Positions 34,988 through 44,470 of a DNA stretch of 64,000 nucleotides are shown piece after piece. The position numbers and the translations under genes are program-made. The notes beneath the pieces were generated by a model. It was given only the letters and a program-made list of their open reading frames with translations. It did no database searches and was not told the origin of the DNA. Numbering within the stretch: the first letter of the stretch is position 1; the number at the start of each line of letters is the position of its first letter. The stretch is from an uncultured Lachnospiraceae bacterium (GTDB lineage Bacteria; Bacillota; Clostridia; Lachnospirales; Lachnospiraceae), in the NCBI GenBank assembly GCA_947626415.1, contig CANQSA010000008.1, positions 1 to 64,000 on the forward strand. The letters run 5' to 3'.

Positions 34988-36319
34988 TTATCTCTTCCTG
35001 TAAAACTCTCCCAGCAGCAGTCTGCCGTTACATTCCATTGTATTAGCAGTCCGGATCAACTTTCCATCCTGCTTCCGGTTCAAAGATAAATAAAGTTTCC
35101 CCTCTTTCGGAGAGATCACATGGCTTTGACGGATTACCGCGCCACTGACCCAGTTCCGCGCATCCCAGTCTGTCAGTTCTCTGGTCTCCCGGCCATCCGG
35201 TTCTTTCCACACCAGATATACCTCTGCTTCCTGATACAGATTTGCAAATCCCACATTTTCTATGGAAAGGACAAGCTGATACTGCTCTTTCCTCAAACGG
35301 GAAATCTCCGCATCCCGAATGCAGAACCGATACCCCAGATGCCGTCCGATATAGTCGAATCCGTTCATCCCATCCCAAGGTCCGTTTTCTTTCCACGTAC
35401 AGATTCTCCATATGTTAAGCAGTCTTCTGTCATGCATCCTGTTTAAATACGTAATATGCATTTTGGAAAGTCTTTCTTTTGCCGCCTGAAGCAGCTGATC
35501 TGAGTCCGTCTGCTCCTGCCCGTCTTCCAATACAACCTCGCCGCCGTTTGGCACATACCGGCAGAGTACGTCTTCAAAATCCAGCTCATCCCCGGTTTCC
35601 CACGCATCCCACCAGCCTGCATTTTCTTTTGCCCGTACACCAAACGTGCCCAAATCGGTATGGGAACCCAGAATCCCGTCATCAAACAATCCCGCCTGGA
35701 TCCGGAAGGACGGCTTTGAATAAATCTGCCTGGTCTGAAGCTGCCGCCAGTACATGGGTCTTCGTACCGCGAGAAACGGTCTTCCGTTTGTACGGCTTTC
35801 AAAAATAGAATACAATTCCCGCAGATGATCACGGGACAAAAATCTGGAGGTATGCATCTCACCCCAGCTTCCTAACAGCATCCCCTGATATACCAGAATG
35901 TTGTCTGAAAACAGGGCAGTCAGACCAGCGATCTGTTCAAAGTGAGTTTTTACCAGCGAGAAGGACTCCGGCTCCTGCTTCAACCCGTTTCCTTCCCGGT
36001 CATAAACAATGCGCAGAATGATATCTTTCCCACATTCCGCAAAAAACCGCAGGATTTCTCTGATATGTAAAATACCCGGTCCGTCGATCTCCCGTTCCCG
36101 ATAGAAACCGATATCCACAATGATCAGAACCAGGCTGTCCTCGGGTCGCATAGAGGATCCTGTTTCCGTAAAGTCCGGTGTTTGTTCTGCTCGAAAAGGA
36201 AAGATCTCATACCAGCCTCTTGCCGGATTGACCAATTCCTCCGTAGATTCGGAAAACTCTCCCGGTTCAAATCTCCATACGTTTTGTCTAAACAGGTTTA
36301 TCATCTGACACACCCACAT
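34988..36319 (-). CDS. DUF4874/DUF4832-like protein B, without membrane anchor
   Basis: 443 residues from 36319, or 438 from the Met at 36304; both lie inside the end of the preceding glycosyltransferase gene, so the two are coupled. The order matches protein A: LVNPARGWYEIFPF, VLIIVDIGFYRE, RIVYDREGNGLKQEPES, LLGSWGEMHTSRFL, then a beta-rich end. Protein A has a transmembrane anchor and this one has none, so the pair may act on the two sides of the membrane. No ribosome site of note is present. Confidence 0.8.
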   Translation of the reverse strand: MWVCQMINLFRQNVWRFEPGEFSESTEELVNPARGWYEIFPFRAEQTPDFTETGSSMRPEDSLVLIIVDIGFYREREIDGPGILHIREILRFFAECGKDIILRIVYDREGNGLKQEPESFSLVKTHFEQIAGLTALFSDNILVYQGMLLGSWGEMHTSRFLSRDHLRELYSIFESRTNGRPFLAVRRPMYWRQLQTRQIYSKPSFRIQAGLFDDGILGSHTDLGTFGVRAKENAGWWDAWETGDELDFEDVLCRYVPNGGEVVLEDGQEQTDSDQLLQAAKERLSKMHITYLNRMHDRRLLNIWRICTWKENGPWDGMNGFDYIGRHLGYRFCIRDAEISRLRKEQYQLVLSIENVGFANLYQEAEVYLVWKEPDGRETRELTDWDARNWVSGAVIRQSHVISPKEGKLYLSLNRKQDGKLIRTANTMECNGRLLLGEFYRKR

Positions 36320-37064
36320 CTATTTTCAAAATCTTAACGCGGATTAAAATCGCTATAATGGAAAATACCATTCGGAACATATAGATAACCGGTTTCAGGC
36401 CGGAGTGCATACTGGTGCCCTGCATCCGCAGATGCATGACGGCCGGAATTTCTTTCAGCCGGTATCCCAGCAATGTCATCTGCATGATCATGTTGGCATC
36501 CGGATATTTGTCATCGAAATGATTGTATTTGGAGTAGAATAAAACAGCCCTTCTGCTTAATCCCTGTAAACCGGTAGTGGGATCGGTAAATCGCTGCCCG
36601 GTTCCCCAATAGATCATTTTCTTAAACAATCCCATGGCGAATTTTTTCACCGCGGACACTGGATATTTCGGGCTTCCCTCCATAAACCGGGACCCAAGGA
36701 CAATGTCCGGACATAAGCCTTTTTCATCCGGCGTCGTTAATGCTTCATACAGATTTTTAATATTGCAGACATCATGCTGTCCGTCTGCGTCCATTTGAAT
36801 CACATATTTGTAATGCCTTCTGATCGCATATTTATATCCCAGTTGTAACCCGCTTCCGTATCCAAGATTGAATACATGGGACACCACTTCATGCCCGTGT
36901 TGTTTCACGATCCAGTTCGTATCATCAGAAGAAGCATCATTCATAACCAACACATCCGCAAATGCCGCAATATCCGGATTTTCAATCTGCTCCAATACTG
37001 CTGCGATATTTGCCGCCTCATTATACGCGGGGATAATAATCAGTACTTCTTTTTTTTCTTTCAT
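36288..37064 (-). CDS. family 2 glycosyltransferase (DPM1-like)
   Basis: 258 residues. The GT-A motifs IIIPAYNEAANIAAVLEQI and QMDADGQHDV are intact, followed by VLGSRFMEGSPKYPVSAVKK and FTDPTTGLQGLSRRA. It looks like a polyprenyl-phosphate-sugar synthase or other GT2, with one hydrophobic stretch near the C-terminus (MFRMVFSIIAILIRVKIL). It lies 42 bases after the GT4 gene. Confidence 0.88.
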   Translation of the reverse strand: MKEKKEVLIIIPAYNEAANIAAVLEQIENPDIAAFADVLVMNDASSDDTNWIVKQHGHEVVSHVFNLGYGSGLQLGYKYAIRRHYKYVIQMDADGQHDVCNIKNLYEALTTPDEKGLCPDIVLGSRFMEGSPKYPVSAVKKFAMGLFKKMIYWGTGQRFTDPTTGLQGLSRRAVLFYSKYNHFDDKYPDANMIMQMTLLGYRLKEIPAVMHLRMQGTSMHSGLKPVIYMFRMVFSIIAILIRVKILKIDVGVSDDKPV

Positions 37065-37106
37065 ATCCGTCTCCGTTTCTATGCTTCTTGCTTTCCGTTC
37101 TTTTGT

Positions 37107-38315
37107 TTAATCCGAGATCAGCGAAAGCAGCTTATTGATTTCCGAGCGATTCATGATCTGTTTCTGTGCCGCCGCATCTCCCAGCCGTTTCCGTTTTTCA
37201 TCATCCTGCAGCAATTCCAAAACTCCGTCCCGGATGCTCTCCGGCGTCAGTTCACACATCAGACCGTCTTCGCCGTCTACAACCTGCTCCCGGTTCCCGC
37301 TGCAATTGGAGACCAGAATCGGGCATCCCAGTGTCTGCGCCTCCTGAATTGCGATGCTTTTTCCTTCATACCGGGTACAGTGCACATATAGATCTGTCTG
37401 CGCGAAATAGGGATAAGGGTTGTCCGTCGCGCCGGGCAGCAGGAAATCTTCTTCCAGTCCGAGCCGCCTGATCTGCGCTTCCAGTTTTTCCCGTTCATCG
37501 CCTTCTCCCAGCACATACCAGCGGGCTTTCACGCCGGCGTCCTTGATCAGCTTCATGGCGTCTATGGACACCTCATATGCTTTCTGCGGATTCAGCCTTC
37601 CCACGGTCAGAATCCGCTTTCCCGCATAGCCGTCTGTAAATCCGCCCTTCTTCTTCGCTTTCTTCCGGATCGCCTCCTGGTTGATCAGGTTCTGGAAAGT
37701 ATCAGTCCGGTCCGCGCATTCCGGATAAACAGAAAGAAAATGCTCTTTCACTTCTCCCGATACGCCAAAGATCCGGTCATATTTCAGATAGCAGTCCTGA
37801 TCCAGTTCCCGGTTATATCCGGCAAGGTTGTAATCGATATGAATAAAAGCGGCTTTCCTGTCCGCGTCTATGTAATCCGCTACATAATATGCGGAACCGC
37901 CTTCCAGATAAGCGACTGCCAGATCGAAATGTTCCCGGATCCGCGGCGCGCCTACGGCCGCTACCCGCCAGAGCAGTTTATCAGTCAGGATCTTCCCCTG
38001 TTTCTTCATTTTCAGGAAATGCTTCACCAGATACGGCAGTTCCCGGATCACCGCCCCGCGGCTGAGCATCGCTCTCAGCACATGCCGTTTTAAATGTTGT
38101 TTCCCCTGCTCTGTCAGAATCGGACAGGCGTCATAATGCTTGTTTAACAGACGGACATGGGCAGGCAGTTCTTTCACCATATCGCCCTGTCCCAGCAAAA
38201 CCAGCAGCGAAACCTCATATTGCTCCGGACTGAGATTGCGCAGTAGTTCCATCAGAGCAACCTCCGCCCCCGCGTGTCCCAGCGTATTGATCACAAACAA
38301 TATCTTTTTTTTCAT
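37107..38315 (-). CDS. family 4 glycosyltransferase
   Basis: 402 residues. The N-terminus reads ILFVINTLGHAGAEVALMEL and the C-terminal GT-B half has ILTVGRLNPQKAYEVSIDAM, VLGEGDEREKLE and the E-x7-E motif EGKSIAIQEAQTLGCPI. AAGGAGTAG stands upstream of the ATG. It probably transfers a sugar from a nucleotide sugar onto the growing glycan; donor and acceptor are unknown. Confidence 0.9.
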   Translation of the reverse strand: MKKKILFVINTLGHAGAEVALMELLRNLSPEQYEVSLLVLLGQGDMVKELPAHVRLLNKHYDACPILTEQGKQHLKRHVLRAMLSRGAVIRELPYLVKHFLKMKKQGKILTDKLLWRVAAVGAPRIREHFDLAVAYLEGGSAYYVADYIDADRKAAFIHIDYNLAGYNRELDQDCYLKYDRIFGVSGEVKEHFLSVYPECADRTDTFQNLINQEAIRKKAKKKGGFTDGYAGKRILTVGRLNPQKAYEVSIDAMKLIKDAGVKARWYVLGEGDEREKLEAQIRRLGLEEDFLLPGATDNPYPYFAQTDLYVHCTRYEGKSIAIQEAQTLGCPILVSNCSGNREQVVDGEDGLMCELTPESIRDGVLELLQDDEKRKRLGDAAAQKQIMNRSEINKLLSLISD

Positions 38316-38324
38316 AACGCCCTG

Positions 38325-38705
38325 CTACTCCTTTTGATTTTGTTTTTCCAGACGGTTCAGCCTTTCCATGATCTGCTCATTCTCCTGATTCAGCAAAGAT
38401 ACATGCATGGCCAGCTCCCGGTTTCTGCGCATCAGCTTAGAAACAACCAGGCTCAGCGCATAGAGCCCCCAGATCACTCCGTACAGCGCAAACAATAGAA
38501 GGATCAAACCCTTTAAACTGATATAATGGTTCAGCTCCGACGGATGGAGCAGGCAGCCTGCCAGAATCAGCAGCACCGCAAACAGCCCCCACGCCAGGCA
38601 AAAGCTTTCCGTCAGCTTTCTGCGCGCCAGCGACAGCAGGATCAGAAGCAGAAGCGCCACTCCTGTAATAATCATAATTACGCATAATAATGTTCCAATT
38701 GTCAT
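38325..38705 (-). CDS. DUF2304 family membrane protein
   Basis: 126 residues with three membrane helices (IMIITGVALLLLILLSLA, WGLFAVLLILAGCLL, GLILLLFALYGVIWGLYALS) and a coiled C-terminus (NQENEQIMERLNRLEKQ). DUF2304 proteins are often next to glycosyltransferases of GT2/GT4 type. The start codon overlaps the pelG stop (TAATG arrangement), so it is in the pel-type operon. Confidence 0.8.
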   Translation of the reverse strand: MTIGTLLCVIMIITGVALLLLILLSLARRKLTESFCLAWGLFAVLLILAGCLLHPSELNHYISLKGLILLLFALYGVIWGLYALSLVVSKLMRRNRELAMHVSLLNQENEQIMERLNRLEKQNQKE

Positions 38706-40183
38706 TATGCCACCTCCTGGTTTTCTTTTGCCGGTTTATCTTCTTCATACCGGTTAAATACCTGATCTGAAGGCCGTCCTCCGCGCCCCTTCTTTAAAAT
38801 ACTTCCTTCACAGAATATATGCACATCCAGATTCTTTTCCAGCCACCGCAGCCGCTTATAGGCGACCGTCCAGCCCAGCAGGGAACCGAATACCACTCCG
38901 ATCCCGTACCAGATCACAGGGAGAAAGGTCGCCACGATACTTCCCACCAGCGTTCCCAGACAGAACAACGCCGTTGTCACCAGGGCTCCGGACAAGTCAT
39001 TAAAATAATACAGGAACAGAATCGCCGAATACATCAGGAACAGGATAAAATATCCCGCTGCCAGACAGGGATAGATCTGCAGGACCATCCCGCCAAAACC
39101 GAACATCGGAAGAAAGACCATACAGAGCAGATATACCACAACTGAAACAATGAACTGAATACGCAGCAGGTTCATCAGCTCCTCCGCAAGCTGACGGAAC
39201 ATCCGGCTCTTCGTGTTCTCAATATCCATTCCCCGTCCGCCGATCACGGCCTCCGAATACGCCTTATATCGTTCGTGAAAATGCATCTCGATCCTGGAGA
39301 TAAAAATGATCGTAGCGGAAATGTTGGTAAACATGGCAATACAGGTTGCCATATCATAGGCATTCATACTGACAAAGCTCTTCGCGACAATGGTGTGCAT
39401 ATCCGTCGTCCAAAATACAAAATTATGAATATATAATCCTAAAATATATAAAAAGTTAATAGCGACCAGTTTCCAGTATTTTTTGAAGTAATTCCATACC
39501 GCTCTGTATTTTCCGCTGTTAACCCGGAAATAGGAACGGACGATCGCCAGTTCCAGACAGGCGATCAGCCAAAAGCCCACATCCAGCGATACCAGCATGG
39601 CAATGGTGATCTCCCAGTGAAATACCCATACCAGTAAAAATGACAGCAGCACAGTCACGATCATTCCGATCAGAAAGAAAAACGATATTTTCTTATAGTC
39701 TTTGGTAATGGACAGATACAGCATGGAATAGAAGACCAGGATCAGCGCGATAAATCCGCAGTATCCCGCAAACACATATCCGATTGCCACCTGTCCTACA
39801 ATGTACTCGTGAATGCAGAACGGAATGCCCAGCAGACAGCCAAATACGATGTTCATGATCAGCCCCAGGTTAAAGCAGGGAATGATGTCCTCATATGTTT
39901 CATTATAGATAATGTCCGACATATATTTAGACAATACCGCGTTAAATGGAGACGCCGACAACAGGGAAAAAATGAAAATGTACAGCACCGTGCTGGCAAA
40001 CAGTTCCCTGGACGCATATCCGACCTTGGAAAATCCGAGAAAATACTGCATCACCATGATCGCGCCGATTACCAGAAACATGGGGGCAACCGTAATCATC
40101 GTACTGTAACCGAATCCGACCAGATTGGTGGTGATGGTATTTTTGGAATAAATCTTATTCAGGCTTACGCCGATTCCTGCCAT
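38705..40183 (-). CDS. pelG: PelG-like exopolysaccharide export protein
   Basis: 492 residues from the ATG at 40183, which has AAAGGAGG seven bases upstream; the longer reading adds a basic stretch. About twelve membrane helices are seen, with MAGIGVSLNKIYSKN at the start as in PelG of Gram-positive pel operons. PelG belongs to the MOP flippase superfamily and works with PelD, PelE and PelF to move Pel polysaccharide over the inner membrane. It overlaps the end of pelF by 29 bases. Confidence 0.9.
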   Translation of the reverse strand: MAGIGVSLNKIYSKNTITTNLVGFGYSTMITVAPMFLVIGAIMVMQYFLGFSKVGYASRELFASTVLYIFIFSLLSASPFNAVLSKYMSDIIYNETYEDIIPCFNLGLIMNIVFGCLLGIPFCIHEYIVGQVAIGYVFAGYCGFIALILVFYSMLYLSITKDYKKISFFFLIGMIVTVLLSFLLVWVFHWEITIAMLVSLDVGFWLIACLELAIVRSYFRVNSGKYRAVWNYFKKYWKLVAINFLYILGLYIHNFVFWTTDMHTIVAKSFVSMNAYDMATCIAMFTNISATIIFISRIEMHFHERYKAYSEAVIGGRGMDIENTKSRMFRQLAEELMNLLRIQFIVSVVVYLLCMVFLPMFGFGGMVLQIYPCLAAGYFILFLMYSAILFLYYFNDLSGALVTTALFCLGTLVGSIVATFLPVIWYGIGVVFGSLLGWTVAYKRLRWLEKNLDVHIFCEGSILKKGRGGRPSDQVFNRYEEDKPAKENQEVA

Positions 40184-41678
40184 TTGAATCCTCCTTTCCG
40201 TAAACCGTAAACGGCTCCTCTGTCCACTCGATATTCTGCTTCGCGGCAAAATCCTTGTAGATATTCCGATATACTTCCTGCATATCCTCGATCCGGTATT
40301 TCGCCATCAGACGCCGATACCCGTTTTCTCCCATCTGCAAACGCCCTCTGGTATCCAGCGCCATTTCGATCATGGCGGTCGTGATCTCCTGCAGGTTCAT
40401 AATGTGAGTCAGAATGCCCGCCGGTCCAAAATCGTCGCCTTCTTCTCCGTAGATCAGACCTCTGCAGTTCCCCACATCAGTCGCGATCACCGGTTTATGC
40501 GCCGCGTAGCTTTCCAATATGGTAAGCGGCTGCCCTTCGCTGATACTGGTCAGAATGGTAAAATCCATCCGTCCCAGATACTCCCGGACATCGATCCGCC
40601 CTGTAAATTCTATATCGGCAGCATGCAGAGTCTCTACCAGATCAAAACACTCCTGCGCATATTCTTCATCTTCATCACAGGGACCCATGATCCACAGTTT
40701 CAGCTTGGGCACTTCCTTTTTCGCGAACGCGAACGCCTGAATCATGGTTTTCACATCTTTGATCGGCGTAACACGCAGGACAGCGCCCACATTGATCATA
40801 TCCGCATCTTCTTCCGTCTTGCCGGGCAGATTCTCCAGCCGTTTTGTATCGATCCCGTTGGGCGTCACCATTGTTTTGGCTGCAGGACAGCCCAGATCCA
40901 ACTGCAGTTCCCTGGCCCGCTCATACAGGCTGGTCACCAGGTCGGCCCGGTCATAGGCCAGCTTTGACATCTTTTTAAACTGATCGATCCAGATATTTTT
41001 ATAAATACCGGCAACCCAGGTTGCCTTCAGCAATTCCTCTTCCCGTTCTCTGGTGTAGATCCCGTGTTCAGAAATCAGCACACTGCTGCCATGAAAAAAC
41101 TTCGCCATACATCCCAGTACACCGGCATACCCGGTCGCTACACAGTGGTACAGATCCGCTTGCGGAACGTCCATTTTCATCACAAAGCAAAACGGCAGAT
41201 AAATGGAACGCAGCGTCCACAGAAAATCCGAAAATACAATCTGCGGATACAGCAGATCGTAACATTCCCTTGCGGCGTTTAAAAAGTCGGCCCCCATGAT
41301 AAAGTCGTCAATGGAAAACTCATTGTCGTGAAACATCTGGAACAGCGTATCCCAGTCCACCTTCTGATTTAAGATCATGCTTCGTACCGCACGGTACTGC
41401 TGTTTATTTAAACTGGTCCGCTGTCCCCGCTTCTTCGTATGCCCCCAGTCCAGATCGTTCAGATATACTTCATAGACAGCCGTAACATTCTCTGGCAACT
41501 CATAGGTGAACTTTCCTCGCATCGAACGGTCTGCCACAATACCGAGCACAATAAATTCCAGATTGGGAAAAGACTTGATCATACTGTTGATCCAGCTGGA
41601 TACGCCACCCACCACATAAGGATAGCATCCTTCTGCGACAATGCATATTTTCATATGGTCTTCTTCCTTCTTCTTCAT
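40155..41678 (-). CDS. pelF: PelF-like cytosolic glycosyltransferase
   Basis: 507 residues from ATG 41678 (AGAGGT upstream); 499 residues from the ATG at 41654, where the usual PelF start MKICIVAEGCYPYVVGG begins. The GT4 motifs are present: GGVSSWINSMIKSFP, VLRVTPIKDVKTMIQAF, the E-x7-E in SEGQPLTILESYAAHKPVIA, and TDVGNCRGLI. PelF polymerises the Pel chain from UDP-sugars. Order and neighbours match pel operons. Confidence 0.93.
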   Translation of the reverse strand: MKKKEEDHMKICIVAEGCYPYVVGGVSSWINSMIKSFPNLEFIVLGIVADRSMRGKFTYELPENVTAVYEVYLNDLDWGHTKKRGQRTSLNKQQYRAVRSMILNQKVDWDTLFQMFHDNEFSIDDFIMGADFLNAARECYDLLYPQIVFSDFLWTLRSIYLPFCFVMKMDVPQADLYHCVATGYAGVLGCMAKFFHGSSVLISEHGIYTREREEELLKATWVAGIYKNIWIDQFKKMSKLAYDRADLVTSLYERARELQLDLGCPAAKTMVTPNGIDTKRLENLPGKTEEDADMINVGAVLRVTPIKDVKTMIQAFAFAKKEVPKLKLWIMGPCDEDEEYAQECFDLVETLHAADIEFTGRIDVREYLGRMDFTILTSISEGQPLTILESYAAHKPVIATDVGNCRGLIYGEEGDDFGPAGILTHIMNLQEITTAMIEMALDTRGRLQMGENGYRRLMAKYRIEDMQEVYRNIYKDFAAKQNIEWTEEPFTVYGKEDSNGRNRRKPE

Positions 41679-41719
41679 AGACTTACCTCTTTCCCGTCAT
41701 ACGGCTTGCTCTCTTATGC

Positions 41720-43516
41720 TTATTTCTGCATCAATATCTTTTCAACCTGAATCTCAACGGTATCTTCTTCCGCACAGATCAGAAAAGCACCCTCTTCGAG
41801 TTCTTCACTGCGTCCTCCGCTGATCTTGGCTATCCGCTCGTTATTGGTGCGCAGGATAAACCAGGCATCTCCTTTCCGGTTTGTTATTGTCAGGCGGATC
41901 GTGTTATCCTTCCGGCTGTCTTCATAGTCAAGGGCCAGAAATGTCCGAATATGCTGGTCGCTCTCTGACAGGGTCGTCTGCGAAAAATATGAGAACTGCG
42001 ACCAGTAGGTAAGAACATTGCTGCTCAGCTCTTCATAGTAGTTTTCCCATTTATCATCGTCTGTTTCCGGCCATACGACATTGTTCATATCTAACAGAAT
42101 ATTGGAATATCCCAACGCTGTTTCCAGACTTCTTAACCGCAGATTATCTCCATAGGTATGCAGCCTGGCATTATGAGTAGCCATCTGCAGTGTCATGTTA
42201 TTGGTACAATACGACACAAGCGGACGTTCTTTTGTATATGCGCAGGTAAGTGTCTGCGCATTCTTTAAATATCTGACGTTCGGGAGCTGATCTGCCTCCG
42301 GGAGTTGATCTGTTTCCAGATACAGCGCTCCATATTTATATTTCCCGTTTAATGCGGAATAGAATGGATCATCCTTTTCCGCCTTTTCCGCCAGTGACAT
42401 ATCTGTCCTGGTTTCCATAGACAGTCCGGCCTCTCCCTCCTGTTCTTTCAGTTGCTTCAAGTAAAATGTATAATCCCTGCTGTTCGGAAATTCATCATCG
42501 GAATAATCATACTGCGGCATAAGAAAACAGGTCATTTTCAGATTCACCCGGTCCATCGTTGACAAAAGCCCCGGCCATATGATATCCCGGTAAAGAGACT
42601 GTTGGTTATGGCTGTAAATATCCATAACTGTCTCTTCATTTTCGTTGGAAAACCCCGGGTAATTTGCTACCGTAACATTTTGTGCATTGATAACCGGGTA
42701 TATTTCATAGGAATTCATTTCCGCCATCATCGCATCCAGAATACCAATACCAGAAATATCCTCCATATAATTTCCGTTCACGACAAAGATCCGGGAACGT
42801 TCTATGCTGTTGCGCCAGATCAGCATGGGAAGTTCTTCATTTTCCACATCCGCATCATCGATCAGTCCTACCATATATACTTTCGTCCCGCCGGCCGCCT
42901 GAAACCATGGAACAACCTGTGCCAAATCCTGCCGCTTCTGCTCTTCTTCCGTATTCGCCTGATAAATGATATCCCCTCCAAGCAAAAAGCCTTTGAACAG
43001 ATATACGCCGGTTATGCTCTGCTCCATTTTATTCACGAACCGGATCCCCATCAATTCCCGGAGCGGAAGGCTTCTTCTGACAAAACCCGTATCCGGAAGC
43101 CCGCAGAAAATCAGTGACATACCTTCCTTTACCCAGCGCTCCAGTAATTGTACGTCAGCGTCGTCATTGATCACCGACGGCTCCAGTAAGATCACCTCCG
43201 GCATGACGCCTGCCTCTATATGAAAATCATTTAAATCCGCATAGATCAGCAGATTTCGCTTGGTGTATGTACACCATTCATTGATAACTGCACAGACCGC
43301 ACTATCCGAAGGCCCGAAAAAAGCCACATGATTCCCTGATTTGATCGGTTCCTCATTCACCTTCCACGCTGTCGCGGCATTCAAGTCGGTATTTTTTAAA
43401 TATTCATTTGTATCATAATCATTTCCAGATTCTTTGATAAATTCCGGAAACTGAAACATGAATAACAGCACGATCATCATGATCGTGATATTGAAATAGT
43501 TTCTGCGTGAGACCAT
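41720..43516 (-). CDS. DUF2194-like protein at the PelA position
   Basis: 598 residues: an uncleaved-looking signal anchor (FNITIMMIVLLFMFQFPEFI) and an outer beta/alpha domain. Phrases such as GNHVAFFGPSD, MTCFLMPQYDYSDDEFPN and LIWRNSIERSRIFVVNGNYM fit the DUF2194/COG4878 group, which stands where B. cereus-type operons carry the PelA deacetylase. The usual NodB metal motifs are not evident, so deacetylase function is unsure. It follows pelE by 24 bases and precedes pelF by 42. Confidence 0.75.
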   Translation of the reverse strand: MVSRRNYFNITIMMIVLLFMFQFPEFIKESGNDYDTNEYLKNTDLNAATAWKVNEEPIKSGNHVAFFGPSDSAVCAVINEWCTYTKRNLLIYADLNDFHIEAGVMPEVILLEPSVINDDADVQLLERWVKEGMSLIFCGLPDTGFVRRSLPLRELMGIRFVNKMEQSITGVYLFKGFLLGGDIIYQANTEEEQKRQDLAQVVPWFQAAGGTKVYMVGLIDDADVENEELPMLIWRNSIERSRIFVVNGNYMEDISGIGILDAMMAEMNSYEIYPVINAQNVTVANYPGFSNENEETVMDIYSHNQQSLYRDIIWPGLLSTMDRVNLKMTCFLMPQYDYSDDEFPNSRDYTFYLKQLKEQEGEAGLSMETRTDMSLAEKAEKDDPFYSALNGKYKYGALYLETDQLPEADQLPNVRYLKNAQTLTCAYTKERPLVSYCTNNMTLQMATHNARLHTYGDNLRLRSLETALGYSNILLDMNNVVWPETDDDKWENYYEELSSNVLTYWSQFSYFSQTTLSESDQHIRTFLALDYEDSRKDNTIRLTITNRKGDAWFILRTNNERIAKISGGRSEELEEGAFLICAEEDTVEIQVEKILMQK

Positions 43517-43540
43517 ATCCGCGATTCCTTTCTGTCCGAT

Positions 43541-44470
43541 TTACATAAATACCCGGATCAGTTCAAGCGTCTCATTGTCAATAATTACATTGGAACTGCG
43601 CAGTTCTTTCATGACCCGGAAAAATTCCTCCCGTTCCCCGCTGGTAAAATACAGCTTTAACTGGCAGGTGTAGCTGGAAAGCGTATTCGGGAATTGCTCC
43701 GCCGCACGTTCACACCATTTTTTACAGTTGACAAAATCTTCTGTTTCCAAGAGCCGCAGACATACGTTTTCGTAATTTGTGCTGCTCATATAATTCCGGT
43801 TTGCCGTAAATCCGATCTCCGTGACGCGATCCATGATATCCGCAAAGGATTTCTGCTCCATATCGGTAAAAACCCGCTGTACCAGCACCCGGTTCATATA
43901 ATCCTGTAAGATCATACAGTGCTCCGCGATCAGATCGTTATCTTTCTCTTTATCCTCCGCCTCATTTTCCTCCTGAATCTGCTGGTAATTCTTCTGGACG
44001 TTCGCCCGGAAATCATTCAGGGAATCCTGCAGTACAGACGCCGCGTAATGGGATGTCTCCGAATCTTCGCTGTTTAAGGCAAGCGAGATCGCCGCCAGCG
44101 ACTTCTGAATATCCCCGCGCACCACGTTCATCATCAGCTCCCGCAGATTTCCGCGATCCGTGATCGCAATCGCTTCTTCCAGAGGCACCATATTGCGTTC
44201 CCGTTCTTCGTCCGCATGCATATAGGTGGCGACTCTTTCCTTACTGAAAATAACGTCTTCCAGATCCACCTGTGCAGAAAACAGAATCCCGTACAGCAGA
44301 TAACTGAATATGAAAAAACATGACCCCACCAGCGGACAAAGCAGCATAACCACCGTTTTGATCAAAAAGCTTCTGGAACGGGCCCGTTTCTTCAGCAGGT
44401 TCCAGATAACATAGATCAATACCACCAGCAGATTGATGATCAGCAGCCAGATAAACCCCCGAAATGTCAT
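43541..44470 (-). CDS. pelE: PelE-like membrane and TPR protein
   Basis: 309 residues. Two membrane helices at the N-terminus (FIWLLIINLLVVLIYVIW and VVMLLCPLVGSCFFIFSYLL), then a helical TPR-like part (LNSEDSETSHYAASVLQDSL, ENVCLRLLETEDFVNCKKWC). PelE links PelD and PelF at the inner membrane. The ATG overlaps the pelD stop by four bases (ATGA), so translation is coupled. Confidence 0.85.
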   Translation of the reverse strand: MTFRGFIWLLIINLLVVLIYVIWNLLKKRARSRSFLIKTVVMLLCPLVGSCFFIFSYLLYGILFSAQVDLEDVIFSKERVATYMHADEERERNMVPLEEAIAITDRGNLRELMMNVVRGDIQKSLAAISLALNSEDSETSHYAASVLQDSLNDFRANVQKNYQQIQEENEAEDKEKDNDLIAEHCMILQDYMNRVLVQRVFTDMEQKSFADIMDRVTEIGFTANRNYMSSTNYENVCLRLLETEDFVNCKKWCERAAEQFPNTLSSYTCQLKLYFTSGEREEFFRVMKELRSSNVIIDNETLELIRVFM

